A stretch of 64,000 bases of DNA from Paraeggerthella hongkongensis (GTDB lineage Bacteria > Actinomycetota > Coriobacteriia > Coriobacteriales > Eggerthellaceae): contig NZ_QICD01000003.1 in NCBI RefSeq assembly GCF_003726035.1, positions 62,001 through 126,000 of the forward strand. The letters are read 5' to 3'. Made by a program: the position numbers and the translations under genes. The notes below the pieces were generated by a model. It was not told where the DNA came from. It did no database searches and was given only the letters and a program-made list of their open reading frames with translations. Shown piece by piece: positions 7,396-15,277 of the stretch; the first letter of the stretch is position 1, and every line of letters starts with the position of its first letter.

Positions 7396-9582
7396 CTACC
7401 CCACCAGCTTCGAGGACTCCACCTGCTCGACGTACCATGTCATGAACTTCGCCAACGGCTTGCGCAGCACCAAGCCGATGAACGCAGCGGGAAGCAGGAA
7501 CAGCGCCAGCTTGCCCAACTCGATCCAGAAGTCGTTGCCGAACGTTCCGAACATGGCCGCGCGCATGGCGTTGACCACATGGGTTGCCGGCAGCCATGGG
7601 CTGAGATCCTGGACGAACGAGGGCAGCAGCTGCAACGGATAGGAGCCCCCGCATCCCGTCACCTGAATGATCAGAAGCAGCACCGCAACGGCTTTGCCCA
7701 AGTTGGCGAACGCCGCCACCAGCGCATAGATCAAGAACGTGAACACCAGGCCCGCCACCCAGAAGCACAGCATGAACAGCATCGGGTGAGCTACCTGCAC
7801 CTGCAAGAACAGCATGTTGCCCAAGCCCATGAGCGTGGTCTGCGCCAGCGACAGAAACGCCATGACTCCGAAATGCCCTAAGAACAGCTCGCGGGGACGC
7901 GGGTTGCTCAAAAGCGCCCTCGTCTTATCGGAGACACCCGGCTTCACCGCAACCAGAATAAGCAGCGAGCCAATGAACAGGGCAAGCGTCGTGTACAGCG
8001 GAGCCATGGCCGATCCGAAGTTGTCCGCCGGAAACACGGCGATGCGATCGATGGCAACCGGTGCCGAAAGCGCTTTCGAAAGCACCTGGGTGTCCGAGCC
8101 CAGCACATGGCGCAAAGCCTCCAAGTCGCCGCTTGCAAGCGCTTGGTCGATGCTGTCGGCCAAAGATGCCAGCTCGGTGGCCGATCCGCGCAGCTTCTGC
8201 GCCGCGCCGTCGATCTTCGAAGCCGCCGACCCCAGCAGATCGTTGGCCGACCCCGCGGAATCGGCCAGCCCGGAACTCGAAGCCCGCAGGTTGTCCACGC
8301 CAGCCCCAACGTTGGCCGCAAGCGTGGAGACATTGCTTGCCAACTGCTGCATGGCCGGTTTCACGTTCGCATCGAAATCGCCTTTGACCGCCGACATGCC
8401 CTCCTGCGCCTGCGCGGCAAGCTTCTTGATCTCCTCGCGCTCGGCCTGCGTGTTCGCGTTGCCCGCTTCCAGCTTGGTCGCCGCGCTGCGCAGGTTGTCG
8501 CGCACGCCCTCCATAAGCTCGACAACGGCGTTCAGCCGCACGATCACCGCGTCCACGGCAGGTTGATATTCTTCGGGCACCTGCCCCCGCAGCTGCTCCA
8601 ACTGGTCGACCAGGGCAACGTAGTGGCTGATCTGCCCGTCCACCGTATCGGCCTGCGCGCGCATCTGCGCAACGCACTCCTGCGTTCCCGAAGAAGCCGT
8701 ATCGAACAGGGCGTCCACCGAATCGGAAACCGCGCCGAAGCCCTGCCCCGTGCCCTCGAGCGCGCGCGACAGGTCGTCGACCGACTGCTTCAGGGCTTCG
8801 ACCATGTCGCCCGTAGCCGCCGCGCCCTGCGAAGCCGTTGCGCCCATGCCGTCCAACTCGGAGCGGGCCGACCCAATGAGCTTGACCGAATCCCCGATAA
8901 GCGTTTGCGAAGAACGCGCGAGCGAAGCGTACAGATCGAGCACCGAGCCCATCTGCTTCACCTGCTCCCCCATGCCGCGCACGTGTTTGGACAGGTCGGC
9001 GATGCGGCCGTTCACGTCGGCGTCGTCGGCATAGCGCGAGAGAGATTCCGCCAAGCTGAGGGCAACTTCCGAAAGCGTTTCGGCAAACACCTCGTTTACC
9101 TGGTACGATACGGAATCGGCACCCTTGTCGGTAATTTTCGGGGCAATCGCGCTCTTCTTCTCGTTCGCGTAGTACACGATTTTCGCGTGCTGCACGTCCT
9201 GCGAATAAAAGGTGAGCATATCCTTGCTGAAGCTGCGCGGAATGACCACCGCCGCGTAGTAGCGTCCCGATTTCGCACCGTCCACGGCGTCCTCTTCGGA
9301 CGTGAAGGTCCAATCGATCTGGTCGTTGGCGCGCAGCGCGGAAACCACCTGCTCGCCCACGTTGACGCGCAAGGGAACCAAATCGCTTTCATACCCCTCG
9401 TCAACATTGGCCACCGCCACGGTAAGGTTGCCGGTGTTATCGAACACGTTCCAGCACGCAATGACGTTGTACCAGGCGAAGATGGAAGGCATGACCACCA
9501 AGCCCACGGCGATGATGATGCTCATCGCGTTCGCGAACAGGCTTTTGAAGTCGCTGCGAAGGATGCGCCACAGGTTACTCAT
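7396..9582 (-). CDS. YhgE/Pip-domain membrane protein (downstream partner)
   Basis: This 728-residue protein has the YhgE/Pip fold. One N-terminal membrane helix (SIIIAVGLVVMPSIFAWYNV, residues ~20-39) is followed by the family hallmark NVFDNTGNLTVAVANVDEGY. A ~450-residue external helical region rich in Ala/Ser/Asp follows, and then a C-terminal block of five or six membrane segments of the ABC-2 permease type (from about residue 515). Family members include the Lactococcus phage-infection protein Pip and ESX/type VII-associated membrane proteins; the molecular role is unsettled. The ATG at 9582, 9 bases from GGGAGG, is preferred over an in-frame GTG nearly touching the ribosome site. It overlaps its upstream paralogue by 8 bases, implying a coupled heteromeric pair. 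Confidence 0.9.
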   Translation of the reverse strand: MSNLWRILRSDFKSLFANAMSIIIAVGLVVMPSIFAWYNVIACWNVFDNTGNLTVAVANVDEGYESDLVPLRVNVGEQVVSALRANDQIDWTFTSEEDAVDGAKSGRYYAAVVIPRSFSKDMLTFYSQDVQHAKIVYYANEKKSAIAPKITDKGADSVSYQVNEVFAETLSEVALSLAESLSRYADDADVNGRIADLSKHVRGMGEQVKQMGSVLDLYASLARSSQTLIGDSVKLIGSARSELDGMGATASQGAAATGDMVEALKQSVDDLSRALEGTGQGFGAVSDSVDALFDTASSGTQECVAQMRAQADTVDGQISHYVALVDQLEQLRGQVPEEYQPAVDAVIVRLNAVVELMEGVRDNLRSAATKLEAGNANTQAEREEIKKLAAQAQEGMSAVKGDFDANVKPAMQQLASNVSTLAANVGAGVDNLRASSSGLADSAGSANDLLGSAASKIDGAAQKLRGSATELASLADSIDQALASGDLEALRHVLGSDTQVLSKALSAPVAIDRIAVFPADNFGSAMAPLYTTLALFIGSLLILVAVKPGVSDKTRALLSNPRPRELFLGHFGVMAFLSLAQTTLMGLGNMLFLQVQVAHPMLFMLCFWVAGLVFTFLIYALVAAFANLGKAVAVLLLIIQVTGCGGSYPLQLLPSFVQDLSPWLPATHVVNAMRAAMFGTFGNDFWIELGKLALFLLPAAFIGLVLRKPLAKFMTWYVEQVESSKLVG

Positions 9583-12166
9583 GGCCGCCACCTCCCTTCA
9601 AGCCGCGAAGGGCATCCGAGGTTCGCGCCATGCTGTTGCGCGACGCGCCCAGTTCCAGCAAACCTTCTTCGGACATGCCGTCAAGCTTCAGCTGCCGCTC
9701 GAAGCTGTCGCGCAAGCTCTCCAGCACCACCAAGAACACGAACACGGTAACCATCCATATCAGCCACGCGGTCAGCAGCCATACCTTCTCGGTGGGCGTG
9801 AGCGCGAATATCACGGTCAGCGCAACGGGCACCGCTAGGCCCAGCGCCACGGATCCGCGGATAAGCCGAGGATACCAGCGAGCGAAACGCTCGTAGCGAA
9901 GCTGCAGCTCTTCGCGGTACTCGTCCTTGTCCGCAAGCGCGCGGAACAGCTGCGCGAACCGGTACGGGCGCTCGGGAACTTCCACGTCCTCGCCGTTGAA
10001 CAGGCCGCTTTGGCTCACTTGTCCCGCAACCATGCGGTTCACGTTCGCCATGAGGGGCCGAACGATGATCCCCAAGGCCATGAACAGCGCGAAAAACAAC
10101 GCAAGCATGCCCACAGCGTCGGCGTAGTGGGAGCCGTAAAACCCGCAGATAGCCTCGCGCATGGCGCCGATGCCGTAGGTGAACGGGAAGAAGGGATACA
10201 CCGCTTGGAAAAAGCCCGAGGTCATCTCGATGGGGTACAAGCCCGTCGCGCCCGGAATCTGCGCGAACACCAGCACCACGCAGATGCCCTTGCCAATGTG
10301 CTGCAACGTAACCGAAAGCGCGTAGATGATGCTCAGGTAGGAAAGCGACGCCACCGCCGCCGCGAAAAACAGCGCAGGCGCGTTCACGGCCTGGACCCCT
10401 ATGACCAAAACGCCAGCGCAGCAGATGACCGCCTGCAGAACCGCCATGACGGCCAGCAGCAAAAACCTGCCCAAGTAGCGTTGCGTTACGGTCAGGTTCC
10501 GTATGCCCTCCCCATCCACCTCCTGTTTCATGATGACCAGCAGCATGAAGGCGCCGATCCAAAACGTCAGGTTCATGAACAGCGGAGCCATGGCGGACCC
10601 GTAGGCGTTAAGCGGATAAAGCTGCTCGGTGACAAGCTTGGTGGGAGATCCCATGAATTCAGCGATCTTCGTGGCATCCAGCCCGTCTTCTCCGAACAGC
10701 TTCGTCAAAACCCCCGACTCTCCCAGCGACAGCACATCGGTTTTCACCGTATCAAGGCTTTCGCTCAAGCTTGCCAGAATGGCGTCGGTTTGGCCAAGCG
10801 CTTCTTTCGCCGTGGCAAGCGTCGAGGAAAGCTGGTCGAGAACCAGCGACGTCTGATCAATCAGAAGCCGCTGGTTGGCAACGGCCGCGCCCAGCGTGGC
10901 CGAAGTTGCGCTCACCTGCGACAAGCTTTGGTTGACCAGGGGAATTGTAGTTCCGAACAACCCGTTTGAATACACGTTCGCATCGTTGACGGCAAGCTGC
11001 ACCGCAGCATTGAGCGAATCGCCCGTCTGCGACACCGACTGGGACAGCTTGCCCGCTTCCCCGTTGAGGCTCGTAAGGCCGTCCAGGGTTTTCTGCGCAT
11101 CGGCCGCGCGGCGATCCAGCTCGTCCGCCATGGCCGCAAGGGGTTCCTTGCCGGGGTCGCCGGCGGGAAGTCCGTCCGCCATCGTGCGCAGGTAGGCGGC
11201 TAGCGCCTTGCTCTCCTGGACGATCGCCTGCCCCTGGGACAACGAGGCGCCTATGCCCGCCTGGGCCTCCCCCGCAGCTGTCGTCAAATCCCCTATCGCG
11301 CCGTTTGCCTTGGAAGACGCCTGGGAAACAGCAAGCAGGCTTTGGCTCACGGCGGGCGCTGCGGCAGTCGAAACGCTTGCCAACCCGCTTTGCATCTGCC
11401 CGGCAAGGCTCGACACGTTTTGCAGCGCGCTGCTGGCGCTTGCAATCTCGGTGCGCGCGCGATCGAGCGTGCCGCGCGAATTCCCAACTTTATTCTGAGC
11501 CTCGTCGGTGGCCGCCGAAATAGCGCCGAGCGATGCGCGGGCGTCGCTTACCAGCTGAGCCGTTTCGGATATCTCGGAAACCGCGCGAGAGCGCGACGAG
11601 TCGATCGATCCGCGCGCATCGGACACCGCCTGGTCTATGGCTTCGGCAGCAACGTCGCTTACGGTCGAGACGAACGTGGAGTTGATGGTTTCGTCAAGCG
11701 TCGTGGCGCCCGTATCGGTGATCTTAGGCGAAACCGGGCCAAGCTTTTCGTTGACGTAGTATTGGATTTCCGGCTGCGTGAAATCACCGGTCGTCAAAGA
11801 GAGCAAGTGCTCGGTAAAGTCCTTCGGTATGACGAAGGACGCGTAGCTCTTACCCGATTGAAGTTCGGACAAAGCGGTATCATGATCGGTGAAAACCCAG
11901 TCCAACTGCTTGTTTTCATGCAGTTTCTCAACGATCATGTCGCCAACGTGAAGCTCGCCGGTCAAATCGCTTGAGCCGCCGACGTCCTCGTTCACCACGC
12001 ACACGCGCAAATTCCCCGTATTGTCGTACGGGTTCCAAAAGCCCACCACGTTGTACCAAGTGTAGACCGACGGCAGAACCAGCAAGGCGACGACCACCAC
12101 CAAGGCGGGCGGCACCTTCAACAGGCGCAAAAGGTCACGCTTGAACACGCGAAAAACGTTTCCCAT
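9575..12166 (-). CDS. YhgE/Pip-domain membrane protein (upstream partner)
   Basis: An 863-residue paralogue of the next gene with the same order: N-terminal helix (PPALVVVVALLVLPSVYTWY, ~19-38), the motif NPYDNTGNLRVCVVNEDVG, a long external coiled or helical segment full of Ser/Ala/Gln repeats, and a C-terminal ABC-2-like membrane block starting near residue 525. It has an extra tail: a ~75-residue charged cytoplasmic part and two more membrane helices (ALGLAVPVALTVIFAL, LLTAWLIWMVTVFVFLVVL). The ATG at 12166 was chosen because AGGAGG lies just upstream; the longer upstream frame is not family-like. The hairpin at 12238-12282 is probably its control region. The role is unknown beyond the family link to envelope transport and phage sensitivity. 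Confidence 0.9.
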   Translation of the reverse strand: MGNVFRVFKRDLLRLLKVPPALVVVVALLVLPSVYTWYNVVGFWNPYDNTGNLRVCVVNEDVGGSSDLTGELHVGDMIVEKLHENKQLDWVFTDHDTALSELQSGKSYASFVIPKDFTEHLLSLTTGDFTQPEIQYYVNEKLGPVSPKITDTGATTLDETINSTFVSTVSDVAAEAIDQAVSDARGSIDSSRSRAVSEISETAQLVSDARASLGAISAATDEAQNKVGNSRGTLDRARTEIASASSALQNVSSLAGQMQSGLASVSTAAAPAVSQSLLAVSQASSKANGAIGDLTTAAGEAQAGIGASLSQGQAIVQESKALAAYLRTMADGLPAGDPGKEPLAAMADELDRRAADAQKTLDGLTSLNGEAGKLSQSVSQTGDSLNAAVQLAVNDANVYSNGLFGTTIPLVNQSLSQVSATSATLGAAVANQRLLIDQTSLVLDQLSSTLATAKEALGQTDAILASLSESLDTVKTDVLSLGESGVLTKLFGEDGLDATKIAEFMGSPTKLVTEQLYPLNAYGSAMAPLFMNLTFWIGAFMLLVIMKQEVDGEGIRNLTVTQRYLGRFLLLAVMAVLQAVICCAGVLVIGVQAVNAPALFFAAAVASLSYLSIIYALSVTLQHIGKGICVVLVFAQIPGATGLYPIEMTSGFFQAVYPFFPFTYGIGAMREAICGFYGSHYADAVGMLALFFALFMALGIIVRPLMANVNRMVAGQVSQSGLFNGEDVEVPERPYRFAQLFRALADKDEYREELQLRYERFARWYPRLIRGSVALGLAVPVALTVIFALTPTEKVWLLTAWLIWMVTVFVFLVVLESLRDSFERQLKLDGMSEEGLLELGASRNSMARTSDALRGLKGGGGHE

Positions 12167-12237
12167 CTTGCCGCAACCCTCCTTCGTGAAGCTCGCCGAA
12201 CACATCCGGCCTATGATACTCCTCTTACATGAAGGCG

Positions 12238-12282
12238 CCATGCCCGATTGACGTTTGAATACCAAACGTCAATCGGGCATGG
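12238..12282. promoter_or_regulatory. 45-bp perfect palindrome upstream of the yhgE pair
   Basis: Two perfect 20-base arms (CCATGCCCGATTGACGTTTG and its complement) are separated by five bases. It lies 71 bp upstream of the first yhgE start. The inner dyad TTGACGTTTG-5-CAAACGTCAA has the size and symmetry of a TetR-family operator, but no TetR gene is near. It could equally be an RNA hairpin. Confidence 0.5.
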
Positions 12283-12339
12283 TTGAATCACGGTGTCTAG
12301 CAAAAAACAGGTTGCGAGCGGCGTGCAGGTTTCAAGCGG

Positions 12340-12585
12340 CGTGCCGATTGCGCAGCGGAAACCAGCGATTTTGGCAGGAAGTCGGCGATATTCGTCGTAT
12401 TCGCCAGCTTTCTTGGCACCTCTTGTTCCAGATGATCGCAATAGCAAAACCACAGGCTTGCGAACTGGGGGGACAGTCAGGGTTTTTGGAGCTTGCATTC
12501 TGCCGCGCAGCGAGACCGGCGAGCGTGACGAATATCGCCGACTTCCTGCCACGAATGGGATTTTTCGCTGCACAGCGGGATCACG
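12340..12585. repeat. Long inverted-repeat element between yhgE promoter and nuclease gene
   Basis: Perfect 25-base arms lie at 12372-12396 and 12527-12551 (TGGCAGGAAGTCGGCGATAT, continuing TTCGTC minus the last base, and its complement). Imperfect pairing extends outward through GTGC..GCGCAGCG / CGCTGC..GCAC and inward for about 15 more bases. The ~130-bp centre has no coding potential I would defend. This element and the 45-bp palindrome are the only structures seen in the 395-bp gap 12283-12677. It looks like a MITE or a large cruciform. Confidence 0.7.
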
Positions 12586-12677
12586 TCCCTGTTGCCCAAA
12601 GCTTAGCGGATGGATGCGTCGCGCGCTGGGTTGCGCGCACCTGGAGCGCCAAGGACGTCACGCGGCTGGATGCTGTT

Positions 12678-13637
12678 TCAGCTGAGCAGGGCTCTCCGAA
12701 GAGCGAACTGCCTTTGCGCATAGTTTGAGCATCCTGGCCTGATCCTGGTGCGCAGATGGCCGGCCAAAATCTTTACGAACCGATTGTATTCCTGATAATT
12801 GGCCACCTGCCGCCAGGTAGCAGTTACTACGGTGAGTCCCATAGCTTCAAGCGCGTTGCGCCGACTTGCGTCGCGTGCGATGCGCTCCGCCCCGGTATGG
12901 CATAAGGTGCTGTCGTATTCGACGACTACGTTTTGCTCGGGCCAAAGAAGGTCGCATCTGAAATGCGATTTTCCGGTTATTCCTTGATGCCGTTTTCCGG
13001 GAGCAACGGCCGAGTTCATGACGGGTTGCGCCAGCATACTTCCACCGCGTGCGTAGGGAAGCGTTGCCAGCATGGCCAGCGTAGATTCTCGCGGCGACGC
13101 TGAATTTGCCAGCACGTAGGGAAGCGCCGAGCGTGCTTGCGCCGATCCACGGACATGAGCTGCCTTTGCGCGAAAGGCAGCTAGCTTTTCCGGCGTGGTG
13201 AGCGGTTGTCTGCCGCGCACGCCGAAGGGCTGGCTTTCGTCTGGCGCGTAAGTGCCGCAAAGCTCGAACCCAAGGTGGACCGCATGGGGAAAGTCCAGCA
13301 TTCCCGAAACTTGGATGAAGGTTAGTTCCGGACTGGTAACGAACACGCCGCCCTCGAGTCCGGGCGCGTCGACTCTTCGCAGCGATCCTCCGGGAATCTC
13401 CGAAAGCTGGTGGACTACAAGGTTGTCGCTGCGCCCACGCCGTCCATCGTGCGACAAAACATGAAGGGGCGCCGACATTGTGCGGCAGCAGGCGCGCTGG
13501 ACGGCCCGCACCTCAGATGCGCTCGGGGCCTTTGCCGGTAGACCTCCGGCTCGGCACGCTTGCCGAGCCGCGCCCGCATCGCTTGCGATGCTGCGCCAGT
13601 ATTCTAGAGCTGATTTATGCGAAACAACTGTTTTCAT
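12678..13637 (-). CDS. Predicted DUF559/Vsr-like endonuclease-fold protein
   Basis: A 319-residue protein. Its C-terminal ~110 residues look like a PD-(D/E)XK nuclease of the DUF559/Vsr class: HFRCDLLWPEQNVVVEYDS (putative D...E.D active site near residues 228-244), then ARDASRRNALEAMGLTVVTATW. The N-terminal two thirds contain a module (PELTFIQVSGMLDFPHAVHLGFELCGTYA) seen in actinobacterial AbiEi-like proteins. Such genes are often described as antitoxin or defence related, but the reaction is unproven. The ATG at 13637 was chosen because family similarity begins there; the ribosome site is weak. It stands alone between inverted repeats. A distantly similar, decayed gene lies at 39762-40828. 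Confidence 0.65.
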   Translation of the reverse strand: MKTVVSHKSALEYWRSIASDAGAARQACRAGGLPAKAPSASEVRAVQRACCRTMSAPLHVLSHDGRRGRSDNLVVHQLSEIPGGSLRRVDAPGLEGGVFVTSPELTFIQVSGMLDFPHAVHLGFELCGTYAPDESQPFGVRGRQPLTTPEKLAAFRAKAAHVRGSAQARSALPYVLANSASPRESTLAMLATLPYARGGSMLAQPVMNSAVAPGKRHQGITGKSHFRCDLLWPEQNVVVEYDSTLCHTGAERIARDASRRNALEAMGLTVVTATWRQVANYQEYNRFVKILAGHLRTRIRPGCSNYAQRQFALRRALLS

Positions 13638-13707
13638 GGCGTGAGTATAGCATCTTATAATACCTGGTAAAAAGCTAATTTGGCCTTTTCTCACACGTTA
13701 GAAAACC

Positions 13708-13795
13708 GCTGGATCCGCGCTAGCTTCGCGCTGGTTCCGTGCTAGATCCACGCTGGAATCGCACTAGTTTCGTGCTAAATTCGCCCCGGATCCGC
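13708..13795. repeat. Eight-unit 11-bp tandem repeat
   Basis: Eight consecutive degenerate 11-mers start at 13708, 13719, 13730, 13741, 13752, 13763, 13774 and 13785; the approximate consensus is GCTAGWTTCGC. The period is close to one DNA helical turn, so any bound protein would sit on one face. It lies in the 325-bp gap between the divergent nuclease gene and the isocitrate dehydrogenase gene, 167 bp before the latter's start. Nothing else was recognised in that gap. Confidence 0.8.
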
Positions 13796-13962
13796 GTGAG
13801 AACGCGGAAAACGAGAACGTGCGAAAAACACGGTTCCGGAAATCGGAATCGCTGGGATTTGAGGCCGTCCGCGCGCATTCCGCGCTATCATGGTTTCATG
13901 CATGCGAACAAGCGCGCCGATGCGCGCGACGGGCGAAGGCCCGCAGGAACGAAAGGCTAGCT

Positions 13963-15165
13963 ATGGCGAAAATTGCAATGACCACGCCGCTTGTTGAGAT
14001 GGACGGCGACGAGATGACACGCATCATCTGGCAGATGATCAAAGACGAACTGCTCGCGCCGCATATCGACCTGAAGACCGAGTACTACGACCTAGGGCTG
14101 GAGCACCGCAACGCCACCGACGACCAGGTGACGGTCGATTCAGCCGAGGCGACCAAGCGCCTGGGCGTGGCCGTGAAATGCGCCACCATCACGCCGAACG
14201 CCGCGCGCATGGACGAGTACGACCTGAAGCAGATGTGGAAGAGCCCTAACGGCACTATCCGCGCCATGCTCGACGGCACCGTGTTCCGCACGCCCATCAC
14301 GGTTGCGGGCATTGAGCCGTGCGTGCGCAACTGGGTGAAGCCCATCACCATCGCGCGCCACGCTTACGGCGACGTGTACAAGAACGCCGAGATCCGCGTT
14401 CCCGGTCCCGGCAGGGTGGAGCTCGTCTACACCGCGGAGGACGGTACCGAGACGCGCGAGCTCGTGCATGAGTTCGACGGTCCGGGTGTGGCGCAGGGCA
14501 TGCACAACCTGGATGCATCCATCGAGAGCTTTGCGCGCAGCTGCTTCGAGTATGCGCTCGACATCAAGCAGGATATCTGGTTCGCCACGAAGGACACCAT
14601 CTCGAAGAAGTACGACCATCGCTTCAAGGACGTGTTCCAGGAAGTCTACGACGCCGAGTATGCGAATCGCTTCGAAGAGGCCGGCATCGAGTACTTCTAC
14701 ACGCTGATCGACGACGCGGTGGCGCGCGTGATGAAGGCCGACGGCGGCTTCATCTGGGCATGCAAGAACTACGACGGCGACGTGATGAGCGACATGGTGT
14801 CGAGCGCGTTCGGCTCGCTTGCCATGATGACGTCGGTGCTGGTCAGTCCGCAGGGCTACTACGAGTACGAAGCCGCGCACGGCACCGTGCAGCGCCACTA
14901 CTACAAGCACCTTGCCGGCGAGGAAACGTCCACGAACTCGGTGGCCACCATCTTCGCGTGGTCGGGCGCTTTGCGCAAGCGCGGCGAGCTTGACGGCTTG
15001 GACGACCTGGTGGACTTCGCGAATCGCCTGGAGAAGGCCACGCTCGACACCATCGAGGCCGGCGAGATGACGGGCGACCTGGCGCTCATCACCACGCTAC
15101 CGAACCCGGTGAAGCTGAGCACGCGCGACTTCATCTTGGCGGTTGCCAAGCGTCTGGCGGCGTAG
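13963..15165 (+). CDS. icd: NADP-dependent isocitrate dehydrogenase (eukaryotic-type, dimeric)
   Basis: A 400-residue enzyme matching the short homodimeric subfamily in length and motifs: [15 protein letters not shown] at the N-terminus, [28 protein letters not shown] for isocitrate binding, and the metal-binding region [41 protein letters not shown] and [12 protein letters not shown] follow as in NADP-dependent members. It converts isocitrate to 2-oxoglutarate in the cytoplasm, probably to supply glutamate and NADPH. The ATG at 13963 is preceded by GAAAGG; earlier in-frame codons run into the repeat region and are not conserved. Monocistronic, ending in a double hairpin. Confidence 0.95.
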   Translation: MAKIAMTTPLVEMDGDEMTRIIWQMIKDELLAPHIDLKTEYYDLGLEHRNATDDQVTVDSAEATKRLGVAVKCATITPNAARMDEYDLKQMWKSPNGTIRAMLDGTVFRTPITVAGIEPCVRNWVKPITIARHAYGDVYKNAEIRVPGPGRVELVYTAEDGTETRELVHEFDGPGVAQGMHNLDASIESFARSCFEYALDIKQDIWFATKDTISKKYDHRFKDVFQEVYDAEYANRFEEAGIEYFYTLIDDAVARVMKADGGFIWACKNYDGDVMSDMVSSAFGSLAMMTSVLVSPQGYYEYEAAHGTVQRHYYKHLAGEETSTNSVATIFAWSGALRKRGELDGLDDLVDFANRLEKATLDTIEAGEMTGDLALITTLPNPVKLSTRDFILAVAKRLAA

Positions 15166-15196
15166 ATTCAGCTTCTGTGCTCAATGGAACGTCCAC

Positions 15197-15275
15197 GGCC
15201 CCGGATGGCATCGTGCTCCGGGGCCGCTTGCGCAGGCACGCCGCACGCAGCTTGCGAGCGGCGTGCCTGCGCAAG
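15197..15275. terminator. Double hairpin between convergent icd and ABC-exporter genes
   Basis: Two perfect stem-loops in a row: 9 bp at 15197-15225 (GGCCCCGGA / TCCGGGGCC) and 18 bp at 15227-15275 (CTTGCGCAGGCACGCCGC / its complement). Both lie between two convergent stop codons. T-tracts are missing. Confidence 0.5.
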
Positions 15276-15277
15276 AC

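Noticed and set aside
8107-9750. Long plus-strand frames opposite the yhgE pair
   Set aside because: They mirror Ala/Asp-rich coding sequence on the other strand; no ribosome site or family similarity.
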